From the NCBI GenBank assembly GCA_949878425.1, contig CATLAL010000016.1:1-58627 (forward strand): 58,627 nt of DNA. The letters are read 5' to 3'. Positions within the stretch are counted from its first letter, which is position 1. Each line of letters begins with the position of its first letter. A program made the translations under genes and the position numbers. This DNA comes from an uncultured Oscillospiraceae bacterium. GTDB lineage: Bacteria; Bacillota; Clostridia; Oscillospirales; Oscillospiraceae. Positions 35,391 through 44,467 of this stretch are shown here, one piece after another. Under the pieces are notes generated by a model. The model saw nothing but the letters and a program-made list of their open reading frames with translations, did no database searches and had not been told where the DNA came from.

Positions 35391-35428
35391 TGAGCTCTGA
35401 CATAACTTGAACAACAGGAGAAATAAAA

Positions 35429-36994
35429 ATGGATTTTGCCATTAAGATCATTCTGCTGCTGCTGTTTTTTGGCAGCATGATCGCCATCGGACTCTACTGC
35501 CGCCGCCACGCCACCGACGTCAGCGGCTTCGTCCTGGGGGGGCGCTCCGTGGGCCCCTGGCTCACCGCCTTCGCCTACGGAACCAGCTACTTCTCCGCGG
35601 TGGTCTTTGTGGGCTACGCCGGACAGTTCGGCTGGCGCTACGGCATCGCCGCCACCTGGGCGGGTCTGGGCAACGCCTTTCTGGGGTCCCTGCTGGCCTG
35701 GGCGGTGCTGGGCCGGCGGACCCGGGTGATGACCCAGCACCTGGACAGCGCCACCATGCCGGAGTTCTTCGGCAAGCGCTTTGACAGCAAGCCCCTGAAG
35801 CTGTGCGCCTCGGTGATCATCTTCATCTTCCTCATCCCCTACACCGCCTCCCTGTACAACGGCCTCAGCCGCCTCTTCGGCATGGCCTTTGACATCGACT
35901 ACTCCGTGTGCGTGGTGGTCATGGCGGTGCTCACCGGCATCTACGTCATCGCCGGCGGCTATATGGCCACGGCCATCAACGACTTCATTCAGGGCGTTAT
36001 CATGATCTTCGGCATCATCGCGGTGGTCTGGGCGGTCCTCAGGAGCCAGGGCGGCTTCCTGGCGGCCCTGGAGAGCCTGGCCCAGGTCAGCGACGAGACG
36101 GTGTCCTCCGCTCCCGGCGTATTCGCCTCCTTCTTCGGCCCGGACCCGGTGAACCTCCTGGGCGTGGTGATCCTCACCAGTTTGGGCACCTGGGGCCTGC
36201 CCCAGATGGTGCAGAAGTTTTACGCCATTAAAAGCGAGTCCGCCATCAACAAGGGGATGATTATTTCCACGGTTTTCGCTGTGATCGTGGCCGGCGGCTG
36301 CTACTTCCTGGGGGGCTTTGGGCGGCTCTTTGCCGGCCAGATGGAGGTGGTGAACGGCGTTCCCGCCGGCGGCTATGACGTGGTGGTGCCCACCATGCTC
36401 TCGGGCCTTCCCGCCATTCTGATTGCCGTGGTGGTGATCCTGGTGCTCTCCGCGTCGATGTCCACCCTCAGCTCCCTGGTTTTGGCCTCAAGTTCCACCT
36501 TGACACTGGACTTCATAAAGGGTAATATAATAAAGAATATGGACGAAAAACGGCAGGTAAAGTGGATGCGGGCCCTGGTGGTGGTTTTTATCGCCATCTC
36601 CGTGGTTCTGGCGCTGATTCAGTACCGGTCCAACGTCACCTTTATTGCCCAGCTCATGGGGGTCAGCTGGGGCGCACTGGCGGGGGCGTTTCTGGCCCCC
36701 TTCCTCTATGGACTCTACTGGCGGCGGACCACCAAGGCCGCCTGCGCTGTCAGCTTCCTCTTCTCCACCGTGGTGATGCTGGCCAACATCTTCTTGAAGT
36801 CCAGCTTCCCGGCCCTGCTCCAGTCCCCCATCAACGCCGGGGCGTTCTGCATGCTGGCGGGGCTTGTAATCGTGCCGGCGGTGAGCCTCTTTACCAGGGC
36901 CCCGGACAAAAAGCGGCTGGACGGCGTATTCTCCTGTTACGAGCGGAAGGTGACCGTCACAGTGCGGGACTCCATCGGCGAGCAGGACAGCTAG
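35429..36994 (+). CDS. Sodium:solute symporter (SSS family)
   Basis: Transporter of 521 residues with about 13 membrane helices. The early GGRSVGPWLTAFAYGTSYFS and the ITS-like TSLGTWGLPQMVQKFYAIKS segment match SSS/pantothenate-proline type carriers. The substrate is not readable. ATG 35429 has an ACAGGAG site. Between an acyl-CoA ligase and IorAB it may import the organic acid or amino acid that feeds them. Confidence 0.9.
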   Translation: MDFAIKIILLLLFFGSMIAIGLYCRRHATDVSGFVLGGRSVGPWLTAFAYGTSYFSAVVFVGYAGQFGWRYGIAATWAGLGNAFLGSLLAWAVLGRRTRVMTQHLDSATMPEFFGKRFDSKPLKLCASVIIFIFLIPYTASLYNGLSRLFGMAFDIDYSVCVVVMAVLTGIYVIAGGYMATAINDFIQGVIMIFGIIAVVWAVLRSQGGFLAALESLAQVSDETVSSAPGVFASFFGPDPVNLLGVVILTSLGTWGLPQMVQKFYAIKSESAINKGMIISTVFAVIVAGGCYFLGGFGRLFAGQMEVVNGVPAGGYDVVVPTMLSGLPAILIAVVVILVLSASMSTLSSLVLASSSTLTLDFIKGNIIKNMDEKRQVKWMRALVVVFIAISVVLALIQYRSNVTFIAQLMGVSWGALAGAFLAPFLYGLYWRRTTKAACAVSFLFSTVVMLANIFLKSSFPALLQSPINAGAFCMLAGLVIVPAVSLFTRAPDKKRLDGVFSCYERKVTVTVRDSIGEQDS

Positions 36995-36997
36995 GCC

Positions 36998-37045
36998 ACT
37001 GTTTGGGCGTGTTAACATGTTTTAAATAAGCCTAGCTATAGTTAG
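36998..37045. repeat. Solo arm of the hairpin-element family
   Basis: CTGTTTGGGCGTGTTAACAT and the following TTTTAAATAAGCCTAG resemble the stretch at 39717-39757 (about 75-80% by eye) and look like one end of the E family. No opposite arm is seen. Confidence 0.45.
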
Positions 37046-37059
37046 GAGGAAATTTGCTT

Positions 37060-38802
37060 ATGAAACAACTGATGCTGGGCAACGAGGCCGTTGCCCGGGG
37101 CCTCTATGAGGCCGGCTGCGCCTTTGTCTCCAGCTATCCCGGCACCCCCAGCACGGAGATCACCGAGGCCGCGGCCAAATATCCGGAGATCTACGCCGAG
37201 TGGGCGCCCAACGAGAAGGTGGCCATGGAGGCGGCCTTCGGCGCGTCCCTGGCGGGGCGGCGGAGCTTCTGCGGCATGAAGCACGTGGGGCTCAACGTGG
37301 CCGCGGACCCCCTCTTTACCATCTCCTACACCGGCGTAAACGCCGGCATGGTGATCGCCGTGGCCGACGATGCGGGCATGCACTCCTCTCAGAACGAGCA
37401 GGACTCCCGCCATTACGCCAGGGCGGCCAAGCTCCCTATGCTGGAGCCCGCCGACTCCGCCGAGTCCCTGGCCTTTGCCAAGCTGGCCTACGAGCTCTCG
37501 GAGCGGTTCGACACGCCGGTGATCCTGAAGATGTGCACCCGGATCGCCCACTCCCAGAGCGTGGTGGAGCCGGGGGAGCGGCGGGAGTACCCGCCAAGGC
37601 CCTATGAGAAAAATCCCGGCAAGTACATCATGATGCCCGGCAACGCCAAGCGCCGCCACCCCGTTGTGGAGGAGCGGCTGCAAAAGCTTAAGGAGTGGGC
37701 GGAGACCGCCCCCATCAACCGGGTGGAGCCGGGCCAGGACCGGACGCTGGGCATTCTTACCTCTTCCACCAGTTATCAGTATGTGAAGGAGGCCTGCGGC
37801 GACGCCTATCCGGTGCTGAAGCTGGGCATGGTCTGGCCCCTGCCGGAGCGGAAGATTCGGGAATTTGCGGAAACGGTGGAGCAGCTGGTGGTGGTAGAGG
37901 AGCTGGACAGCTTTCTCCAGGACTACTGCCTGGGTCTGGGTCTGGCGGTGACAGGGGAGGTCAGCTTCCCCGCGGTCGATGAGCTGACCCCCAACCAGGT
38001 GGCCTATGAGCTCACCCGGACCCACCCCGTGGGCGTGAAGCTGGACGTGGAGATTCCGCCCCGGCCCCCCGTCATGTGCGCCGGCTGCCCCCACAGAGGG
38101 CTGTTCTACACCCTGAAAAAGAACAACCTGACCGTCCTGGGGGATATCGGCTGCTACACCCTGGGCGCGGTGGCCCCCCTGGGGGCCATGGACTCCACCA
38201 TTTGCATGGGGGCCTCCATCTCCGGCCTCCACGGCTTCAACAAGGCCTCCGGCGGCGAGAGCGAGGGACGGACCGTGGCCGTCATTGGCGACTCCACCTT
38301 CATGCACTCCGGCGTCACGGGCCTCATCAACGCGGCCTACAACGAGTCCAACTCCACGGTGATCATTCTGGACAACTCCATCACCGGCATGACCGGGCAC
38401 CAGCAGAACCCCACCACCGGCTTCAACCTCAAGGGAGATCCCTGCACAAAGATCGACCTGGAGAGCCTGTGCCGGGCCGTGGGCATCCGGCGGGTCCGGG
38501 TGGTGGACCCCTATGATCTGGCCGCCTGCGACCAGGTGGTCAGGGAGGAGCTGGCGGCGGCGGAGCCGTCGGTGATCATCTCCCGCCGGCCCTGCGCCCT
38601 GCTCAAGTACGTAAAGCACCCGGGGCCCATCTCGTCCGACCCCGGCAAGTGCGTGGGTTGCAAGTCCTGCATGAAGATCGGCTGTCCGGCCATCAGCATT
38701 GCGGAGGGCAAGGCGGTTATCGACAACACCCTGTGCACCGGCTGCGGCGTGTGCGCCCAGCTGTGTAAGTTTGAAGCCCTAGGCGGCAGGAAGGAGGGCT
38801 GA
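37060..38802 (+). CDS. iorA: Indolepyruvate:ferredoxin oxidoreductase, alpha subunit
   Basis: Large subunit of 580 residues that decarboxylates aryl pyruvates (from Trp, Phe, Tyr) to aryl-acetyl-CoA with ferredoxin as acceptor. The N-terminal SSYPGTPSTEI belongs to the pyrimidine-binding domain. CAGCPHRGLFY and GDSTFMHSGVTGL with DNSITGMTG form the TPP site. Two 4Fe-4S motifs close the chain: CVGCKSCMKIGC and CTGCGVCAQLC. ATG 37060 has an AGGAGG site. iorB follows 2 bp later. Confidence 0.95.
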   Translation: MKQLMLGNEAVARGLYEAGCAFVSSYPGTPSTEITEAAAKYPEIYAEWAPNEKVAMEAAFGASLAGRRSFCGMKHVGLNVAADPLFTISYTGVNAGMVIAVADDAGMHSSQNEQDSRHYARAAKLPMLEPADSAESLAFAKLAYELSERFDTPVILKMCTRIAHSQSVVEPGERREYPPRPYEKNPGKYIMMPGNAKRRHPVVEERLQKLKEWAETAPINRVEPGQDRTLGILTSSTSYQYVKEACGDAYPVLKLGMVWPLPERKIREFAETVEQLVVVEELDSFLQDYCLGLGLAVTGEVSFPAVDELTPNQVAYELTRTHPVGVKLDVEIPPRPPVMCAGCPHRGLFYTLKKNNLTVLGDIGCYTLGAVAPLGAMDSTICMGASISGLHGFNKASGGESEGRTVAVIGDSTFMHSGVTGLINAAYNESNSTVIILDNSITGMTGHQQNPTTGFNLKGDPCTKIDLESLCRAVGIRRVRVVDPYDLAACDQVVREELAAAEPSVIISRRPCALLKYVKHPGPISSDPGKCVGCKSCMKIGCPAISIAEGKAVIDNTLCTGCGVCAQLCKFEALGGRKEG

Positions 38803-38804
38803 GC

Positions 38805-39377
38805 GTGGAGACAAAAAGCATTATGATCGTCGGCGTGGGCGGCCAGGGTACCCTGCTGGCCAGCAAGCTCCTGGGCCGGCTGCTTCTGGGCCGGGGCTTT
38901 GACGTAAAGGTCAGCGAGGTCCACGGCATGAGCCAGCGGGGCGGCAGCGTGGTCACCTATGTCCGCTGGGGGGAGAAGGTCTACTCCCCGGTGATTGACA
39001 AGGGTCAGGCGGATGTGATCCTCTCCTTTGAGCTGCTGGAGGCCGCCCGCTGGACGGAGTACCTGAAGCCAGGCGGACGGATGATCACAAACACCCAGCA
39101 GATGAACCCCATGCCGGTGATCACCGGCGCCATGGCCTATCCACAGGATCTGGAGCGGAAACTCCGCGCTGCGGGCATCGACCTGGACGCCCTGGACGCC
39201 CTCTCCCTGGCGGAGCGGGCCGGCAGCAGCAAGGCGGTCAATATCGTCCTCATGGGGCGGCTCTCCAGGTGGTTCGACTTCACCGAGGCGGAGTGGCTGG
39301 AGGCCATCGCCCAGAGCGTGCCCCCCAAGTTCCTGGAGATGAACCAGAGGGCCTTCCGCTTGGGCCGGGACGCCTAG
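38805..39377 (+). CDS. iorB: Indolepyruvate:ferredoxin oxidoreductase, beta subunit
   Basis: Small subunit of 190 residues with the gamma-domain start IMIVGVGGQGTLLAS and the SEVHGMSQRGGSV segment typical of 2-oxoacid oxidoreductases. GTG start with a GGAGGG site inside the end of iorA. A strong terminator lies about 155 bp downstream. Confidence 0.95.
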   Translation: METKSIMIVGVGGQGTLLASKLLGRLLLGRGFDVKVSEVHGMSQRGGSVVTYVRWGEKVYSPVIDKGQADVILSFELLEAARWTEYLKPGGRMITNTQQMNPMPVITGAMAYPQDLERKLRAAGIDLDALDALSLAERAGSSKAVNIVLMGRLSRWFDFTEAEWLEAIAQSVPPKFLEMNQRAFRLGRDA

Positions 39378-39533
39378 GCGGGGCGTCCATCCTCTTTAAC
39401 CAGCGGGCGCGGCGGCAGCTGCCGGCTCACAATAAGGGGAGGAGACGCTTCGTGAGGAAGTGCGTAAGGAGACCCGCCAGCCCATGCAATATCAAGGCTT
39501 ACACGCATAAAGAATGTTTTGTAAATCTTGCGG

Positions 39534-39578
39534 GAAGCAACAGCGCGGTATCACAGCGCCGCGCTGTTGCTTCTTTTT
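39534..39578 (+). terminator. Strong intrinsic terminator after iorAB
   Basis: GAAGCAACAGCGCGG (39534-39548) pairs perfectly with its complement at 39559-39573, followed by TTTTT. Confidence 0.85.
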
Positions 39579-39596
39579 ATCCGCACTATTCCGGGG

Positions 39597-39690
39597 AAAA
39601 ATCAATCTCCCCAATAAAGCTGCAGTGTACGTCAAGCCGCTGGATGCGGCGGCCGTTGCAGAAGCCTGGATGTATTGCAAGGAAAATTAG
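39597..39690 (+). pseudogene. Possible gene tail fragment
   Basis: An open stretch just after the terminator reads INLPNKAAVYVKPLDAAAVA and continues for 10 more residues to a TAG at 39688-39690. It has no start codon or ribosome site and looks like the end of a lost gene. I do not recognise it. The preceding 39378-39533 holds no supported gene, only a GGGGAGGAG site before a GTG that is followed by a short frame. Confidence 0.25.
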
Positions 39691-39716
39691 CAAAGCATGG
39701 CAGAAAAAGACCCGCT

Positions 39717-39757
39717 GTTTGGGTGCGTCAGCATGTTTCAAACAAGCCCTAGTTACG
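39717..39757. repeat. Second solo arm of the hairpin-element family
   Basis: GCTGTTTGGGTGCGTCAGCA with TTTCAAACAAGCCCTAG matches the solo arm at 36998. Its complement begins TAGGGCTTGTTTGAAACATG, similar to the TAGGGCCTGTTC ends of E1 and E2. Confidence 0.45.
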
Positions 39758-39780
39758 CCCGACATTGCTTCACCCGTTCA

Positions 39781-39817
39781 AAATAAAAATAGAGGAACAG
39801 CCTTCAGGCTGTTCCTC
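39781..39817 (-). terminator. Terminator of the 111-residue gene
   Basis: GAGGAACAGCC (39792-39802), loop TTCA, GGCTGTTCCTC (39807-39817). Read on the minus strand the stem is followed by TATTTTTATTT. Confidence 0.85.
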
Positions 39818-39867
39818 ATTGCGAAAGCTGTATTCAATTTTGCCATACCCTGCCACTGCCGGAATAC

Positions 39868-40203
39868 TCAATCCTCCGGGTGATCCAGGCCGAGCCGCTG
39901 GGCAATTTCCTCCGGCTTTAATCCGGCTTTGCTGGCGCTCTTAATTAAATCCTGGATTTTTTGCTTTTTGGTCTTACGGGGCCTGCGCGGCGGTTTAGGC
40001 GCAAGAATGTCCTTTTTCTTTTGCTCTAAAGCTGCAATCCGCCCCTTAACAGAAGTCTCCTTCTTATCAAAGTCCTCGTTGGCGGCGGCTCTTTTGGCGG
40101 CGATAATTTCCAGCTCTTGATTCAGCTTCTCAATTTTGCTGTCAACATCCTCGACCATCTGCTGGGGGGTGCGGCGGGTGCGCTTCACATTTTGCTCATC
40201 CAT
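39868..40203 (-). CDS. Basic coiled-coil protein of unknown function
   Basis: Protein of 111 residues. An N-terminal helix-rich half (about 14-62) has coiled-coil character, followed by a very basic PKPPRRPRKTKKQK stretch and a C-terminal GLKPEEIAQRLGL helix pair that resembles a small DNA-binding motif. It could be a nucleic-acid-binding protein from a mobile element. Base composition is clearly more A+T-rich than the neighbours. A terminator follows and there is no operon partner. Confidence 0.7.
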   Translation of the reverse strand: MDEQNVKRTRRTPQQMVEDVDSKIEKLNQELEIIAAKRAAANEDFDKKETSVKGRIAALEQKKKDILAPKPPRRPRKTKKQKIQDLIKSASKAGLKPEEIAQRLGLDHPED

Positions 40204-40326
40204 AGTTACTGCTCCTTTTTGATGTAGTATTTTAGCGGAATCTTATGCGTAAATTATATCCAAAAGCAACAAATTTAATAGATGTTTTTATCATACCACA
40301 GCGCAGACGATTTGAAAATAGGTTTT

Positions 40327-40374
40327 AAATAAAAAAGTGCGGCGGGAGCGTAAAAAGATACGCTCCCGCCGCAC
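40327..40374 (-). terminator. Terminator of the ABC-2 operon
   Basis: GTGCGGCGGGAGCGTA (40337-40352) pairs perfectly with 40359-40374. On the minus strand CTTTTTTATTT follows the stem. Confidence 0.88.
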
Positions 40375-40380
40375 TCCCGT

Positions 40381-41247
40381 TTAAGTGCTTTGACTATAGT
40401 AAAGATAGACGTCCTCCAGCCCCAGGCCCTCCTCTACCGGCTGGAAGTCCGGCGGCAGGCGGTCGCCCACCAGCCGGAGCACCTGGCCCTCCCGGCGCTG
40501 GAGCAGGTTTCCAAAGCCGAAGCGGGCCTGATAGGCCGCCGCCTCCTCCGGGGTGCAGGGCCGCTGGGCAGCCTTGCCCTGGATGGAGGCCAGCAGGGAC
40601 TCCGGCGTGCCCGCCTTTACAAGCCGCCCCCGGTGCAGCAGCAGCACCTGGTTGGCTGCGCACTCCACGTCGGCCACCACATGGGTGGCCAGCAGGACGA
40701 TCCGCTTCTGGGCCGCCTGGGCGATATATCCCCGGATGCGGATGCGCTCCCTTGGGTCCACGCCCGCTGTGGGCTCGTCCAGAATCAGCAGCTCCGGCTC
40801 CCCCAGCATGGCCTGGGCCAGCAGGGCCCGCTGACGCATGCCGCCGGAGAAGTGGCCCAGTCTGCGGTCCGCCGCCTCCAGAAGGTCCACCGCCGTAAGC
40901 AGCGCTTCAACCTGCCCGCGAAGCCCCCTGCGGGGCAGTCCCTTCACCTGGGCCATGTAGTAGAGGAACTCCCGGGCGGACATCTGGCTATAGTACCCCT
41001 GGGTCTGGGGCATAAAACCCACCTTGGCCCGGTAGCGCCCGCCCAGCTTCAGGATATCCGTCCCGTCCCACAGAATTTGGCCCCCCTCTCGCCGCAGCGT
41101 ATCCGTGAGCAGGCCGAACAGGGTGCTCTTGCCCGCGCCGTTGGCCCCCAGAATGCCGTAGATGCCGGGGGTAAACTCGTAGCTGAAGCCGTCCAGGGCC
41201 AGCGTTTTGCCGTAGGATTTTGTGAGATCGCTTACTGTCAGCTTCAT
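40381..41247 (-). CDS. ABC transporter ATPase
   Basis: ATPase of 288 residues with Walker A GANGAGKST, Q-loop MPQTQG, signature FSGGMRQR, Walker B LLILDEPT and the switch His in ATHVV. The closest type is the ABC-2/YhaQ-like exporter ATPase. ATG 41247 overlaps the permease stop by 4 bp; the long open frame further upstream is a shadow of the permease gene. It partners the frameshifted permease. Confidence 0.9.
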   Translation of the reverse strand: MKLTVSDLTKSYGKTLALDGFSYEFTPGIYGILGANGAGKSTLFGLLTDTLRREGGQILWDGTDILKLGGRYRAKVGFMPQTQGYYSQMSAREFLYYMAQVKGLPRRGLRGQVEALLTAVDLLEAADRRLGHFSGGMRQRALLAQAMLGEPELLILDEPTAGVDPRERIRIRGYIAQAAQKRIVLLATHVVADVECAANQVLLLHRGRLVKAGTPESLLASIQGKAAQRPCTPEEAAAYQARFGFGNLLQRREGQVLRLVGDRLPPDFQPVEEGLGLEDVYLYYSQST

Positions 41248-43302
41248 GCGCTGTACCTCCTCCACTGCCTTGCGGAGAGCCACAGCCCTCCGCCGCCCAG
41301 GACGGCGCAGACGGCCAACCAAATGGCGCCGCCTCTCCCTATGCCCAGCTTGTCCCCCGCCGCCAGGAGGGCGAAGGAGACCGGCTCCAGCCACCGGGCG
41401 CCCAGCAGCGCCAGCCAGGACGGCGCGATCAGCGCCATGGCGCCCCCCAGGGCCGGAGCGGCGAAGGACGCCGCCGAAGCGGACAGAGCGCTCACAAGGC
41501 CCGCCGCGGCCAGCAACGCCAGCAGCCGCCGGCCGTATACCGCCGCCAGGCAGCGCTCCAGGGAGCCGCCGCTCAGCGCCCCGTCCCAGCCGGAGAGACT
41601 CAGGGCGCTGGCCTCCCAGCCAGCCGTGTCCTCCAGAAGGTTCCACAGCAGCCGCAGCTCCCCCAATGTCCAGATCAGCCAGACCGCCAGGGACAGGCCG
41701 ATGGCCACAGCCGCCTTTTTCCGCCACAGGGCTCCCCGACCTCCGGCGGCGCACAGCAGCGCCGTCCGGATGCCTCCCTGCTTTTCCAGAGAGAAGAGGC
41801 CGGGAATGGTCAGACACAGCGCCAGCAGGGCGGCGCTGGCCTCCGCCAGCCGCAGGGAGCGGCCGGTGCCGCCGTAAATACGCTCGTAGGGCTCCTGATC
41901 CAGCAGCCACAGGTTCTCCTCCCCCGCCGCCTCCAGGGCGGTGAGAGCGGCATACCGGGCCGCCAGCTCCTCCAGGGCCCAGCACTTGGCCCGGCGGTAC
42001 TCCATCCCCCCATCGTCGTTGTCGGCGTCCTCATACTCCCGGCGGGCCTGGACCAGCGCGCTGTCGATCTCACCGGCGGTCCGGGGGGAGAGGGGGCCGG
42101 CATAGCGCCGGGCATACTGGGAGAGGAGCGCCTCCTGCTGGCCCTGACGGGAGAGGGGCGGCTCCAGAGCGCCAGCCGCCAGGACTGCCGCCAGCAGAAC
42201 CGCCAGTCCCCCGCAGTACCAGAGGACCTTCCGCGATTCGTACACCCACAGGGGCAGGGGAGGACGCCAGGACCGCAGGACCTCCCCTGCCTGCCGGACC
42301 CAGCCGGAAACCGGCCCTCTTCCCCCGCTTCTCCGGCACGTCCGGGCCAGAAGGACGGCCAGGGCGGTCAGAGCCGCCGCGCCGGCGATCAGGCCCGCCG
42401 AGAGCGCCGGGCGCTCGCCCACCGGAGCGCCAAACAGGTTATAGTTCCTGTACCGCCCAGCGGCCCGGTCCAGAGCCAGGAAGTGGAACAGATTGAGATT
42501 CCCCAGGGCGTAGAGGGCGTTGTTGACGCCGTAGGCGGCGTACCAGCGGTACTCCAGCGCCAGCGCGGCGGCAAAGAGCCCCAGCCCCAGGGGCGCGGAC
42601 GGCAGCCGGGATAGCAGCAGCCACAGGAGCATCCCCGTGACAAACAGGCCCGCCCAGCGCATCGCCAGCACCCACAGCAGCGCCGCCCCCAGGCTCACCG
42701 GCGCGGTCCAGCCCCCGAACGCCTCCAGGGACTGGGCGGGCATAGACCAGTCCACCGCCTGTTGGTAGACCGCCATTCCCAGGGGCAGCGTTCCGGCCTG
42801 GAGCACCAGCACGGCGGCAGCGGCGGCCAGGGCCAGAGCCCCCGCCTGCCAGAGGGCAAGCCGGCCCCGCCCCCGGGGGGGCGGCCCGCAGCAGCCCCTC
42901 CAGCCCCAGCCGCTCCGGCTCCAGCAGGAGGAGCACCGTTACCGCCACAAGGCAGAGGCTGAGGAGGATGCTGGTGCGGTTTTGCAGCAGCCCCTCCGCC
43001 ACGTCGTCCGCCGGCGTGGGCTCCACTGTCCGCCCCTCCATCCGGGCGTAGTCCTGGGCCGTCTTTTCCGCGTTGCGGCTGGCAAAGGACCCGGGCTCGG
43101 CAAAAAAGGGATTGGACAGGATCCGCTCCGCCTGCTCCCGGACAGAGGCTGCCCGCTCCGGGAAGTCCCGGGCGTAGTCCGAGACCGGCCCGCGCACCTG
43201 GGCGCGCTGCTCCCAGAGGTAGAGCACCGCCCCCAGAAGGGTCAGCAGGACCAGGGCCGAGAGCCACACGCGGTTACAGAAAATCCGTTTTAACTCCCGC
43301 AT
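41244..43302 (-). pseudogene. ABC-2 type permease with +1 frameshift
   Basis: The start ATG 43302 opens a frame (RELKRIFCNRVWLSALVLLT) that is good to about 42880; the remainder to 41244 is in another frame (from AGTLPLGMAVYQ onwards). Skipping one base in the G7 run at 42875-42881 (C7 on the coding strand) restores one continuous protein of about 685 residues through ALWQAGALALAAAAAVLVLQ. Many membrane helices are predicted. It may be a sequencing error, a recent mutation or a phase-variable tract. The downstream ATPase gene overlaps its stop. Confidence 0.8.
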
Positions 43303-43305
43303 AGC

Positions 43306-44438
43306 TCACTCCACCGGGATAAGCTCCGCCGTCCCGGAGGCCACATCGGCCTTTTTCAGGTACCAGCAGGGCTCCAAAACACTGGAGTCCATGTCGAAGA
43401 AGAACACGTACTCCGGGGTGGAGAGGAGGCAGGCGTAGTGGCGGGCCTCCTCCGTGGCGGGGATGAACTGGAGCAGGTTTCCCTGGTAGTCGTAGATGGC
43501 GAGCCCCCGCCGCTCCTCCGGGACCGTGCCCAGGGCGTCCAGCTGGGCGATGGAGGTGGAGAGGTAGAGGTACTGGTCGTCATAGACCCCCGCGCCGTAC
43601 TCCGCCTGGGGGTCGCAGGCGCGGAGCAGGGTGGGCTCCCCGCCCTCCAGGGGCACGGAGAAGAACCCGACGACGGGTTCGAACCAGTAGAGGGTCTCGC
43701 CCCGGAGGGAGATGGTGCTGACGGTGTGCCAGTCCTCCACCAGCGCCCTGGTTTCGCCCGTCTCCATGTCGTAGCCGCAGAGGGTGGTGGTGTGGGTGGC
43801 CGTATCCGTCGCCCACACGAAGATCCAGCCGTCCCGCATCTGGATGCAGGAGTAGGAGATGGCCGTGTTGCCCTCCCCGCCGAAGATGGGCTCCAGATCG
43901 GTCCCGCCGTCCTCCCCGATCTTGATGAGATAGATGGCGGACTCCTTGGCGTCGCCCCTCCACCGGTTCAGCTCCAGGGCCATATAGGAGCCGTAGACGC
44001 AGTAGGAGTAGCCGAAGGAGTCCCCCGCCCTGTCCAGCAGGGGCAGTCTGCTGGACAGCGTCCGCTCCCCGGTGTGGATGTCCATGCGGTAGAGGCCGTA
44101 GTGCCGGTCCGGGTCCCTGCCCATGTAGTACAGCGCGCCTCCGGAGGCAAAGACCGATCTGCCCTCCCCCTGCAGATGGGCGGTGCAGTCCGGGTTTCTG
44201 TGGTTGCAGTCCGCCCGGAAACAGAGGGGGACAGGGGCGCCGAGAGAGTCGGCTCCAGAAATTTCAGCTGCGGACAGTTGAAGAAGATGTAGGCGTCCTC
44301 CGTGTAGCCCACCCAGCCGTGGCTGTAGATGTACTGGTTGTAGTCGATGGCCCCGCCGGCCTCGCCGGCGCCCCCGCCGCAGCCCGCCAGGAGCAGCAGG
44401 GCGCACACCGCCCACAGCACTCCCCGTCTCAAGCCCAT
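43306..44438 (-). pseudogene. Beta-propeller-like lipoprotein with frameshift
   Basis: ATG 44438 opens a lipoprotein (LLLLAGCGGG lipobox) that aligns with its upstream paralog up to FLEPTLSAPLSP. The homologous continuation (LCFRADCNHRNPDCTAHLQG) is in another frame. One extra base in the C5 run at about 44226-44230 (coding strand TCCCCCT) would join them into about 377 residues. The mature part has repeated strand segments like a beta-propeller. It ends 3 bp before the permease start, also frameshifted. Confidence 0.8.
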
Positions 44439-44467
44439 GATGGATCCCTCCTCCCGTCATTGCCCTG

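Noticed and set aside
39420..39533. Small gene starting at GTG near 39450 after a GGGGAGGAG site
   Set aside because: The frame runs through the iorB terminator and solo repeat text with no coding character; the site is probably fortuitous.
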